This document shows, piece after piece, positions 1 through 6,536 of a stretch of 13,511 nucleotides of DNA. This stretch comes from Baffinella frigidus (taxonomy: Eukaryota > Cryptophyceae > Cryptomonadales > Baffinellaceae). The stretch is from contig MU646317.1 of the NCBI GenBank assembly GCA_026770585.1, positions 77,820 through 91,330 on the forward strand, written 5' to 3'. Each line of letters begins with the position of its first letter. Position 1 is the first letter of the stretch. The notes beneath the pieces are model-generated. The model did not search any database, was not told the origin of the DNA, and saw nothing but the letters and a program-made list of their open reading frames with translations. The position numbers and the translations under genes are program-made.

Positions 1-120
1 TAGGAGGTTGAGGGTTGAGGGTTGGGGGGGGTGGGGGGGTTGGGAGGGTTGGGGTTTAGGGTTGGGACGGAGGCGCTCAAGGCCACAGTGCACGAGGCGT
101 GGAAAAAGGTCCCACCCGCT

Positions 121-188
121 CTAAATCCTAAACCCTCACCCCTAAACCCTAAACCCTAAACCCTAAACCCTAAACCCTAAACCCTAAA
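121..188. repeat. Interstitial telomere-type repeat, CCCTAAA
   Basis: A run of about six perfect CCCTAAA units with a few variant units at its edges. It matches the plant/alveolate-type telomere repeat TTTAGGG read on the other strand. It is not a chromosome end, because unrelated sequence lies on both sides and similar arrays recur across the window. A G-rich degenerate form (TTGAGGG, TTTAGGG) in the opposite orientation occupies positions 1-65. Confidence 0.9.
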
Positions 189-475
189 GCCCTTATGTCA
201 AGCGACTCTGTCTAGTGTATAGTAACAAAAACGCGAAACCCCTTCTATACAGCGACGCTCTCTCTCGTGGTGCAAAGCCACTCGAGCAATGGTGTAAAGC
301 GACTCAACCCCCCTAACCCCCCCACCCCAAACCCTCAGGTGGGGGGGGGGGGGTCATCGGACGTGGCCTACCTCTGTCCGAGTAAATCTGGGCGCGTCCT
401 TGTTAGTTTTAGAGCAGGGTCTCCAGTACAACCCCAGATCAAACTAAATCAAACTAACCCATATCAAAACAAATC
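189..475. other. Gene-free stretch with short dispersed repeats
   Basis: No convincing gene is visible. The stretch holds several degenerate copies of a short motif like GTAAAGCGACTC (near 197, 250, 272 and 292), and the same motif returns near 3178-3215. A poly-G tract lies at about 341-353. The open frames here are short and their composition follows the repeats, so they are not annotated as genes. Confidence 0.5.
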
Positions 476-735
476 AAACCCCAAACCCTAAACCCCAAAC
501 CCCAAACCCGAAAAAGGTGGGGATGTCAGCGGACGTGGCAGAAACCTCGTTCGGACGGAAGCACCCGCCTCGCACGTATTCCCCAGACCCCAAACACCAA
601 ACCCCAAACCCCATTCGGAAGGAAGCACCCGCCTTGCACGTATTTCCCAAACCCCACACCCCAAACCCTAAATCCCAAACCCCAAACTCCAAACCCCAAA
701 CTCCAAACCCTCAACCCCAAACCCCAAATCCATTT
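476..735. repeat. Degenerate telomere-like array with embedded 35-bp duplication
   Basis: Variants of the telomere unit (CCCCAAA, CCCTAAA, CTCCAAA, CCCTCAA) fill the stretch. Two copies of a roughly 35-bp unit containing GGAAGCACCCGCCT sit at about 550-583 and 614-648, about 85% identical by eye. Open frames on both strands (proline/asparagine-rich on plus, repeated WGLGF-type peptide on minus) are simply translations of the repeat. Confidence 0.8.
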
Positions 736-805
736 GAGTAATTTTCCAAACCCCAAAACTTGTTGAGTAATTTTCGTTGCTTTGAAAAGCATCGAATCTT
801 CCAAC

Positions 806-874
806 CATTTCAGACAACGTGTGTAGTAATTTTTGTTGCTTTCACGAAAATTATTACACAAGTTGGCTGAAATG
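806..874. repeat. Imperfect hairpin with 31-bp arms
   Basis: The left arm (806-836) and right arm (844-874) are complementary at about 27 of 31 positions, around a short loop. The core is TGTGTAGTAATTTT. The same core appears in reverse near 2366-2381 and in the element at 10036-10176, so this looks like one member of a small dispersed inverted-repeat family. Confidence 0.7.
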
Positions 875-932
875 AAAATTCTTCCCAGGGTGACTGGAAC
901 TCGGTTGGACGATTCAATGCGTGTCCCTCAGA

Positions 933-1108
933 GTGCGTCCCACACAGCGGGCTGCCAAGGGATTTTGAATAACCCCTAAGCGACAAGACCTGGGACCCTC
1001 CGGTAGGCAACCCGTAGGGACATAGGGGGGTTCCTACGGATAAGGTCACGGAACCTCGTGTATTTCCTGCTCGAAGATCTCTTCGTAGCCCGCTGTGTGG
1101 GTGGGCAC
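933..1108. mobile_element. MITE-like element with about 23-bp terminal inverted repeats
   Basis: The left end, GTGCGTCCCACACAGCGGGC, and the right end, whose reverse complement is GTGCCCACCCACACAGCGGG, match at about 20 of 23 positions over the full repeat. The 176-bp body has no coding capacity. No clear target-site duplication is seen. It is read as a non-autonomous DNA transposon remnant; a chance inverted repeat is unlikely at this length. Confidence 0.65.
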
Positions 1109-1115
1109 AAGGTTC

Positions 1116-1417
1116 CTGTGTCTCCATTGACCGACGGATAGCGTTATTAACCGACGGATAAGACACATAGGCTAATGAGAGACACACTCTACCAAGTAAG
1201 TACCTTGTTCTTCTTCTTTAGTACTCTCGATACAGGTCCTAGGTAGGCCCTGACGCCTTGAATTGAGTGATACAAGAGTCTCTTCTTTCTTGAGAAGAAA
1301 CGGGCCTGCCTCAGAACCCAGGTACAACAAGGTACCTGGTAGAATGGGTCTCTCATTAGCCTATGTGTCTTATCCGTCTGTTAACAACGCTATCTCTCGC
1401 TTCATGGAGACACACAG
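1116..1417. repeat. Large inverted repeat with about 90-bp arms
   Basis: The left arm (1116-1207) and right arm (1328-1417) are reverse complements over about 90 bp with a modest number of mismatches, around a spacer of about 120 bp. The spacer carries its own small inverted repeat, TTCTTTCTTGAGAAGAA. Both arms contain a matching short open frame, a by-product of the inverted duplication. It is probably a foldback-type element or an inverted segmental duplication. Confidence 0.8.
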
Positions 1418-1484
1418 TCAACAATACCCGCGTTTTGCATGGCGAAATTACAAGCCCCCTCAACCCCAAAGCCTTCCCTACCAG

Positions 1485-1566
1485 GTACAAGCACGGGCAA
1501 GTGGACATGACGAACGAGGCAAAGACGTGGTTCCAATTGCTCTTCTTCCGTCGAGGCACCGCCCAG
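1485..1566 (+). CDS. Possible upstream exon of the SLATT-like gene
   Basis: An exon candidate is bounded by a good acceptor (pyrimidine-rich TTCCCTACCAG ending at 1484) and a strong donor, GTATGT, at 1567. In the frame starting with TAC at 1486 it encodes a plausible peptide containing AKTWFQLLFFRRGTA. It ends on a codon boundary, so it would join in phase to the exon at 2436. The same frame stays open to about 1728, and a second coding-like patch (containing CDELHKLLSG, about 1653-1700) follows a CCAG acceptor. No family is recognised in this stretch. An independent or untranslated role is equally possible. Confidence 0.3.
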
Positions 1567-1699
1567 GTATGTCCCACCGCTACTTTCAATCCTATACAAT
1601 TCTATACAAGGCCTCACGGTAAAGTGTACACCATGTCCAGGTGGTACAACGTCAGACGGGCTGGGTGCGACGAGTTGCACAAACTGCTCAGCGGGTACA

Positions 1700-1825
1700 T
1701 TGGGGGTGCCTCACTATTCTCAAGTTGACATCCTGGGTGCGCGGTACACATTTGTCAACTTTGGAGCGTGAAAGAGCCCGGGGGAAGCAGATTGGTGGGG
1801 ACGAATAGACAGAGGCAGAGGTAGG
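1700..1825. mobile_element. Dispersed element, GTTGACATGCTGG family, copy 1
   Basis: First of five similar copies of a roughly 125-175-bp element (others at 2079, 8890, 10200 and 10581). The shared core runs from TCAAGTTGACATCCTGGGTG through CGGTACA to GTCAACTTTGGAGCG. In this copy the right end, CAGAGGCAGAGGTAGG, reverse-complements to the family end CCTASCTCTG, while the left end is eroded. No coding capacity is seen. Confidence 0.65.
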
Positions 1826-1985
1826 CTTCTCTCTGTTTGAACTATGAGCCTGCCCTCGCCATAAAACACCAACGGCGCACATAATTCAGTACAAAAGAAC
1901 GACTAAATGTTTTATGCTGGGCCTAGTTTTGATTAAGGAGAGGTAGAACCTTCCAAGGACCCTCTTTCTGCGAGGCTCTGCGCCT

Positions 1986-2078
1986 TAGGGTTTGGGGTTT
2001 AGGTTTTACCTCCCCGCTCCCGCCCGCCTAACCCCCCCCCCCCCCCCTCGGCCTGCTTGAGGGTGTAGGGGTTAGGGT
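1986..2078. repeat. Telomere-like units and poly-C tract
   Basis: A short TTTGGGGTTTAGG patch is followed by C-rich DNA with an uninterrupted run of about 15 C at 2032-2047, then GGGGTTAGGG. No gene is seen. Confidence 0.6.
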
Positions 2079-2217
2079 TGTGTCTCTGCCTCACGCGGGT
2101 TGACCCACTCTTCTCAACTTGACAGTCTGGTTTTGCGGTACAAATTCGTCAACTTATGGGCGGGAACGAGCCCGGGCTCACCGAATTGTGAGCCCAAATA
2201 GACTGAGACAGATCTAG
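2079..2217. mobile_element. Dispersed element, GTTGACATGCTGG family, copy 2
   Basis: This copy shares the family core GTTGAC/CGGTACAAATTCGTCAAC and carries the clearest internal hairpin: GGGCTCAC, loop CGAATT, then GTGAGCCC (about 2173-2194). The right end, GAGACAGATCTAG, pairs with the left TCTCTGCCTCAC as a degraded terminal inverted repeat. Confidence 0.7.
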
Positions 2218-2319
2218 TCGCAGGTATGGGGTGTGCGCCTGAGGGTTTAGGGGGTTGGGGTTGGATTGTAGGGTGTCCTAAGAATTTTCCTAAACCCGAC
2301 GAGTCGTTTTGTACGGAGT

Positions 2320-2360
2320 TGGTCACGTGTCCCCCCGAAACGCGGGTCAACACGTGACCA
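2320..2360. repeat. Perfect 11-bp hairpin
   Basis: TGGTCACGTGT (2320-2330) is perfectly complementary to ACACGTGACCA (2350-2360) across a 19-nt loop. It is followed at once by GAAAATTACTACACA, the core motif also found in the hairpins at 806-874 and 10036-10176. It could be the end of a degraded inverted-repeat element. Confidence 0.65.
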
Positions 2361-2435
2361 AACCTATGAAAATTACTACACACTACATTACATCACTTGT
2401 ACAGCTCCCTGGGTTTTAAAAGTGTGTTCGAACAG

Positions 2436-4710
2436 GTTGCGGCAGAGGAGATGGAAGATGCGAGAGAATGGAACGATCACTACTCGCCCCTCCAGCCCGA
2501 AAAGTAAACCCCGAAACCCCAGACCCCAAACCACAAACCACAAACCACAAACCACAAACCACAAACCCTAGACCAAAAAAAACAAACCCTAGACCAAAAA
2601 AATGAAACCCGAAACCCGAAACCCGAAACCCGAAACCCGAAACCCGAAACCCGAAACCAGCCCGAAAAGTCTCCGCCCCGAAACCTGAACCCCAAACCCT
2701 GAACCCTAAACCCGAAACCTTAAACCCGAAACCTTAAACCCCAAACCCGAAACCTCAGGTACATCGCGTTCCGGGTAATGGCGATGCTCGAGTTCTACAA
2801 AGGTAACAGGGCTTTGGGTTTAGGGTTTAGGGTTTAGGTTCTCAACTTTTGAGGATGATTACTGTACCGAGGCGGGCTCGTCTTAAGGCTCATAACCTTT
2901 TTGCAAAGGTAACAGGGTTTAGGGTTTAGGGTTTAGGGAATATTAGGGATGTTTCAGGGTTGAGGGTTGAGGGTTTGGGGTTTGTGGGGTTGGGTTTATG
3001 ATTAGTCAAGAGTGGGGAGCGAGGTGATGTCGTCTTGAGTCATTCGCCTTCCTGGTGTAGGGTTCACCTCCCGTGCTCCCACACCACCCCTCACTCTGCT
3101 GCCGGGGGTTGCAACCCCACTTTTACAAATTCGGGTAACCCGAAACGCAGGGCGGATCCCCTGACCCCGAAACGCCTTATGTAAAGCAACTCGCTCTGCC
3201 CTTTGTAAAGCACCTCTTTTTTCTCTCTCTCCATTCTGCACCCTGAAACCTGCACAAGCAACCGTGAAATCCGGGTAACCCGAACACCAGGGCGGATCCA
3301 CCGAGCAGCTGCTCGTTCTCGAGAGAGGTGGTGTCAGGCCTATTGACAACGTGGCATGCGTAGTATCGCCAGGCCGATAGGCCCATCATCAGAAACACGC
3401 CAAAAGTCCCATGCCCGCCACCGCAACAACGTGCAATCTGTACCACGAAACCCTTTTAAAGCGAAACGTTGCGTTGTGGAATCGGTAGTTACCTGATGGC
3501 CATCATCAGTCGCCACACTGCCTCTTCCTAGAACCACTGCCTCTTCCTAGAACAGCAGGTCCCAGATTAGAATCGAAAGTTGAGTGTTTCCTGGTACAAA
3601 CAAAACATTGTTGCGCCCAGGAATGTGGCTCCAGTTGCTGACGTTTGGCGAGATTCCTGGGAGAGAATCTCGGGATTGACTGCGAAGGACCTGCAGGGCG
3701 GATTCCGGCGAATTCCAGCTGATGTCAGGCCTCGGCTCATGGCCCAACCCTGACCAGGCTTTTCTCAGGTTGGCATGCTGCGTTCGCGGTACATCTCAAC
3801 TTGAGATGCCCTTACGAAAACAGGGCGGATCCCGGCGTAGTTCATTCTCGCGAGAAGTGATGGCAATGGCAGGCCTGCTCATGGCCTCCTCTCTGCCTTG
3901 CCGTTGGAGCCGTTTCGCACTTTTAGGGCTTAAAACACCCTACAAGGGATCTGTACCGGAAATCCTCTAGATGGACGCCCTGCGAAATAGATTATGTGAG
4001 GTCACGTAAAGCAACACAACAACAGGATCGATGTGCTCCCCGTATCGATCTGCCCCCCGAGCGTGTTTTCTGGGGGGGGGTCTCAAAAGTAAATTGAGGG
4101 TTCTGAAAATTGGGGCTCCCGCAGGGCGGATCCCCTCGTACTCATTCTCGCGGGAGCTGATGTCTGGCCTGCTCATGGCCTCCTCGGCCGCCGGCGCCAT
4201 CATCGCCTTCACGTGGATGCCTGAGTATCCTCCCCCTCCCCTCTTTCGCTTTACAAATACCAGAGATAGTCGGAATACTCCCTGGTGTATTCCCCCTCTT
4301 CTTCTTCTTCTTCTTCTTCTTCTTCTTGATTGCCCTCAAGCCTGGAGACGAGTGATCCAAAAGTCAATGAGCCAGAAGACGGGCCCACCTCGGTACAGAG
4401 CTAATCCTCAAAAGTGTCTCACGGCCACTTTTGACAAAAAGTGTCTCACGGCCACTTTTGACAACCAGGTACGTGAAAATCATCACGGTGATCACGGTCG
4501 GGATCATGTCCCCCCGAATAGTGTGTCTAACACCGAATCACGACCCCTGAAGTGTGTCTTACACCGAGTCACGACCCCGAAAAGGTACGTGGCAATTATC
4601 ACGGCGATCACGGCCGGGATCATGTCCTGGATGGAGTTCTCGAACGTCTCCAAGAAGCTCTCCCGCTACAACGGCTCCGTCGGTATTACTCCCTACATCT
4701 ATATAAATAC

Positions 4711-4743
<33 letters not shown>

Positions 4744-5910
4744 ACTTTTCGCTCTTATGACGTTTTGGCTTTGTTGATGGAACCCTAAACCCCAAACCAC
4801 AACCCCCAAACCCCAAACCCCAAACCCCAAACCCCAAACCCCAAACCCCAAACCCCAACCGCAAGGCCTAAGCCCTAAACCCTGACAGTGGAGCTGGAGA
4901 AGGTGCTGCTCTGGTGGAACCACATTACTCCGGTACTCCCCCCCCCTGCTTTCGGGGTCAGCCTTTAGGGTTTAGGGTCTGGCGCCACATTTTTTCGGAA
5001 CTCCCTCCCCCTGGAGCCATTGCAGGTATTGGAGCCATTTGATGCTGTTGGATTTACTGAAGCTGGATGCACTGGGTCTGTGGAGGTATTGCCGCTATTG
5101 GTGCTATTGGAGTTACTGGAGCTATTGGAGATGTGGAGTCACTGGAGCTATTGGTGGCTGCAAAGTGGCTATTGGAGCTATGACAGTCACTGGAGGTATC
5201 GGAGCTATGACAGCTACTGGAGGTATTGGAGGTATGGGATCCTTTGGATCCATTGGAGGTATTGGAGCCATTTGGAGCTACCACACGGTGGACTACGGAC
5301 CTTTCCTCAACAAAATCAACTTGCCCAGAAGCAATTATCGTCAAGGCTTTTCTGATGCGAATTTGGTGACGTTACCCGCGGATATCCGAAGTCCCGAAAC
5401 CCTCGTAGTCCACCGGGTGGTGGGTCTATTCGAAAGATTCGAGTGTTTCGAGCGATTCGAGCTTCCCACTTAGCAGCCATCGGGGTCTTCACGGATACAG
5501 TCCGTCTAAACTATTTTTTACTGGAATCTTATCCATTGCCCTGGAGCCTAACCGGAATTTCACCTTGAATTCAAGGTGAAAAGGAACTCGACCACTGCCA
5601 AGTGGATAGAAGCGTGAACAGAAAACGCAGACAAACCCCGACGGCCTTTCGGCAGGTGGACCGCGCCTCGCCGATCCAGATCGAGAAGCTCGTTTTCCTC
5701 TGCGAAAAGGTCGAGACCTACACCCTACACCCTAAACCCTAAACCCTAAACCCTGAAGCCTAAACCCTGAACCCTGAACCCTAAACCCTAAACCCTAAAC
5801 CCTAAACCCTAAACCCTAAACCCTAAACCCTAAACCAGGCCATCAACTCGGAGCGGCAATCGTGGATGTCCGCGACCGATGGGGTAGGGGCCCTTTTCCC
5901 CACCACTTAG
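2436..5910 (+). CDS. SLATT/DUF4231-like two-transmembrane protein, seven exons rebuilt
   Basis: Exons inferred by eye: 2436-2503, 2759-2802, 4125-4224, 4585-4682, 4889-4932, 5656-5709, 5839-5883 (or reading on to TAG at 5908-5910). Every junction is GT-AG and every reading phase agrees across seven exons, giving about 151-159 codons. Domain order: an acidic start (EEMEDAREW), helix YIAFRVMAMLEFYKG, RIPSY, TM1 (GLLMASSAAGAIIAFTW), TM2 (AIITAITAGIMSW) followed by MEFSNVSKKLSRYN, then LLWW, VDRASPIQIEKLV and a final SERQSWMSATD. From memory this order fits SLATT (SMODS- and SLOG-associating two-TM effector) or DUF4231-type proteins. Bacterial members are proposed membrane effectors in conflict systems; the role of eukaryotic members is unknown to me. 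The true 5' end is unseen and may include 1485-1566. The stop, if used, comes from a MITE end. Whether it is expressed or a pseudogene is undecided, though no exon carries an internal stop. Confidence 0.72.
2504..2758 (+). repeat. Intron 1 of the SLATT-like gene: telomere-variant array
   Basis: The donor is GTAAAC and the acceptor AACCTCAG. The intron is nearly all short telomere-like units grouped by type: CCACAAA repeats (about 2530-2570), CCCGAAA repeats (about 2607-2657), then CCTTAAA and CCCTAAA. A copy of the upstream exon's last bases, CAGCCCGAAAAGT, recurs near 2659-2671, so the donor junction has been duplicated inside the intron. Confidence 0.75.
3151..3340 (+). pseudogene. Two decayed copies of the TM1 exon head
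   Basis: Both begin exactly like the functional exon at 4125, with AG followed by GGCGGATCC (3151 and 3291). Both are preceded by the same segment of about 30 bp containing CGGGTAACCCGAA, so the copies and their upstream intron sequence were duplicated together. The first matches for only about 12 bp. The second extends to a CGTTCTCGAGAGAGGTGGTG stretch that resembles the parent, then diverges. Confidence 0.55.
3697..3905 (+). pseudogene. Two further broken copies of the TM1 exon
   Basis: A copy at 3697-3750 keeps the GGCGGATTCC head and the GCTGATGTCAGGCCT region, but has lost about 16 bases between them. A copy at 3824-3905 matches longest, through GGCCTGCTCATGGCCTCC. It has a one-base insertion that shifts the frame, an in-frame TAG and a small insertion (GGCAATG). 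Each is preceded by a CAG acceptor. Neither can encode TM1 in the frame used by the gene. Confidence 0.65.
3762..3810. mobile_element. Fragment of the GTTGACATGCTGG element family
   Basis: TTCTCAGGTTGGCATGCTGC followed by GTTCGCGGTACA aligns with the core of copies at 1700 and 10581. The match stops shortly after CGGTACA, so this is at most a truncated relic. Confidence 0.4.
4225..4584 (+). repeat. Intron 3 of the SLATT-like gene: CTT microsatellite and tandem repeats
   Basis: The donor is GTATCC and the acceptor CGAAAAG. It contains a CTT trinucleotide run (about 4297-4327), two tandem copies of an AGTGTCTCACGGCCACTTTT unit (about 4410-4462), a partial copy of the next exon (4469-4511), and two copies of a roughly 32-bp unit containing GTGTGTCT and CACGACCCC (about 4512-4578). 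Tandem duplication has shaped nearly all of it. Confidence 0.7.
4469..4511 (+). pseudogene. Partial duplicate of the TM2 exon
   Basis: After an AACCAG acceptor this 43-base stretch matches the start of the exon at 4585. It would encode YVKIITVITVGIMS against YVAIITAITAGIMS in the parent. The reading frame is open and the changes are conservative, but the copy ends in a C run with no clear donor. It may be a relic, or an alternative exon if a donor downstream is used. Confidence 0.6.
4683..4888 (+). repeat. Intron 4 of the SLATT-like gene: TA microsatellite and CCCCAAA array
   Basis: The donor is GTATTA and the acceptor CCCTGACAG. An AT dinucleotide run lies at about 4713-4742. A CCCCAAA array, with the related CCCTAAA at its edges, fills about 4783-4880. 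Tyrosine-isoleucine-rich and WGLGF-type open frames here are repeat translations. Confidence 0.75.
4933..5655 (+). repeat. Intron 5 of the SLATT-like gene, with GGAGCTATT tandem repeat
   Basis: The donor is GTACTC and the acceptor TTTCGGCAG. After short TTTAGGG units (about 4964-4978), positions 5022-5284 hold a degenerate tandem repeat built from units like GGAGCTATT and GGAGGTATT. The frame at 5039-5473 reads it as glycine/alanine/isoleucine repeats, and the reverse frame as serine/asparagine repeats. Because it sits between two exons of matching phase, it is treated as intronic. A MITE fills its 3' part (5466-5605). Confidence 0.6.
5466..5605. mobile_element. 140-bp MITE, CCACTTAGCAG family, copy 1
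   Basis: The ends are CCACTTAGCAG and CTGCCAAGTGG (10 of 11 complementary). The body contains the palindrome TTTCACCTTG/CAAGGTGAAA. It shares most of its length with copy 2 at 5903-6041, in the same orientation. It lies within intron 5 of the SLATT-like gene and has no coding capacity. Confidence 0.8.
5710..5838 (+). repeat. Intron 6 of the SLATT-like gene: CCCTAAA array
   Basis: This 129-base intron has donor GTCGAG and acceptor CTAAACCAG. From about 5724 to the acceptor it is almost pure telomere repeat (CCCTAAA, with a few CCCTGAA). The last telomere unit forms the 3' splice site. The downstream gene copy at 6165-6363 has no intron at this position. Confidence 0.8.
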
Positions 5911-6041
5911 CAGCCACCGGGGGCTTCACGGATGCAGTCCATATAAACGATTTGTACTAGAATCTTATCCATTGCTATGGATTCCAACCGGAATTTCCCC
6001 CGAGAATCCGGGGGGAAATATCTTTGGTCGCTGCTAAGTGG
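5903..6041. mobile_element. 139-bp MITE, CCACTTAGCAG family, copy 2
   Basis: Perfect 12-bp terminal inverted repeats (CCACTTAGCAGC and GCTGCTAAGTGG). Internal hairpins: ATCCAT/ATGGAT, and TTTCCCCC/GGGGGGAAA. The second occupies the same place as the CACCTTG hairpin of copy 1 but with a different stem sequence. Its left end supplies the TAG that would stop the SLATT-like reading frame. Confidence 0.85.
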
Positions 6042-6164
6042 TCAAGAGTGTGCCCAGAGCGGTCACGTTGTCAACCAGGAAAGGGATGCATGTTATTATT
6101 GTGTACCAGGAACGAGGTGAATAATACTTGTATTGGGCTATGCAGCTACTATTTGTATCCCCAT

Positions 6165-6363
6165 CTGCGAGAAGGCGATCAACTTCATCTCGGCAGATAA
6201 TTGAATCAGTTCCTTTTCAATAGGAGGTTGAATAGGAGAAATTAGTTAGGGCATAGTAAATTTAATTAGGCCTCCTAATTAAATGAAAACGCTAATTAGG
6301 GAACTGATTCAGTTATCTTTCGAGATGAAACTCCGAGCGCCAATCGGGGATGTCCGCCACCGA
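6165..6363 (+). pseudogene. Decayed second copy of the SLATT-like C-terminal coding region, split by a MITE
   Basis: CTGCGAGAAG (6165-6174) matches the end of exon 5656-5709 and runs directly into GCGATCAAC (6175-6183). After the inserted MITE it resumes at 6332 with TCCGAGCGCCAATCGGGGAT to 6363. It encodes CEKAIN then SERQSGMSAT, against CEK, AINSERQSWMSAT in the parent. Most base differences are at third codon positions. The telomere-repeat intron at the CEK/AIN junction is missing. The MITE and a tryptophan-to-glycine change argue that it is dead. How far it extends upstream cannot be traced. Confidence 0.75.
6184..6329. mobile_element. 146-bp MITE, TTCATCTC family, copy 1
   Basis: Terminal inverted repeats are about 30 bp, starting TTCATCTCG and ending CGAGATGAA, with GATAATTGAATCAGTTCC inside. 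The internal body is AT-rich and includes the palindrome AATTAGGCCTCCTAATT. The copy at 9839-9984 is the same length, inverted and about 93% identical (10 differences counted by eye). It sits in a gene relic, flanked on both sides by AC (6182-6183, 6330-6331), consistent with a 2-bp target duplication. Confidence 0.93.
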
Positions 6364-6384
6364 ATCGATACTGCCTCACGCCCT

Positions 6385-6490
6385 ATTTCTTAAGTGGGGA
6401 GGGGTCAAATTTGACCCCCAAGAGGTCCTAGGCAGGTCCTAGGGCCCTACGGTAGGGCGTATGAGCCTACTCGCCACTTAAGGGATAAGA
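6385..6490. repeat. Inverted-repeat element with perfect 18-bp palindrome
   Basis: The outer arms TTCTTAAGTGGGGAG and CTCGCCACTTAAGGG are mostly complementary. Inside are GGGGTCAAATTTGACCCC (6401-6418, perfect palindrome) and GCCCTACGGTAGGGC. It is probably another small non-autonomous element. No target duplication was identified. Confidence 0.55.
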
Positions 6491-6536
6491 TGACGATGCT
6501 GTATAGGTTGACGATGCTACGCCCTATAATGACAAT

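Larger units (their letters stand above)
2803..4124 (+). repeat. Intron 2 of the SLATT-like gene, with decayed copies of the next exon
   Basis: This is the longest intron (about 1.3 kb). It starts GTAACA and ends CCCGCAG. TTTAGGG arrays, here in the opposite orientation to most other introns, lie at about 2816-2838 and 2917-2938, and the donor context CAAAGGTAACAGGG is duplicated near 2904-2919. Four truncated or broken copies of the following exon begin at 3151, 3291, 3697 and 3824. A 21-bp tandem repeat (TGCCTCTTCCTAGAAC) lies at about 3517-3553. No separate gene is seen. Confidence 0.65.

Noticed and set aside
1-190. A true chromosome end (telomere) at the left of the window
   Set aside because: The arrays are short, interrupted, present in both orientations and flanked by other DNA; similar arrays recur to the right edge.
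474-861. Open frames translating to WGLGFGVWGLG-type and PNPQTPNPK-type proteins (also 2480-2695 and 4559-4923)
   Set aside because: They are direct translations of telomere-like units, with no independent start or splice support.
4031-4744. A 237-codon single-exon gene
   Set aside because: Only parts of this frame match the SLATT-like exons. The rest is CTT and AT microsatellite and tandem repeat, and the true exons use different splice phases.
5039-5473. A glycine/isoleucine repeat protein gene
   Set aside because: The frame follows a degenerate GGAGCTATT tandem repeat, lies in an intron between phase-matched exons, and ends in a MITE.
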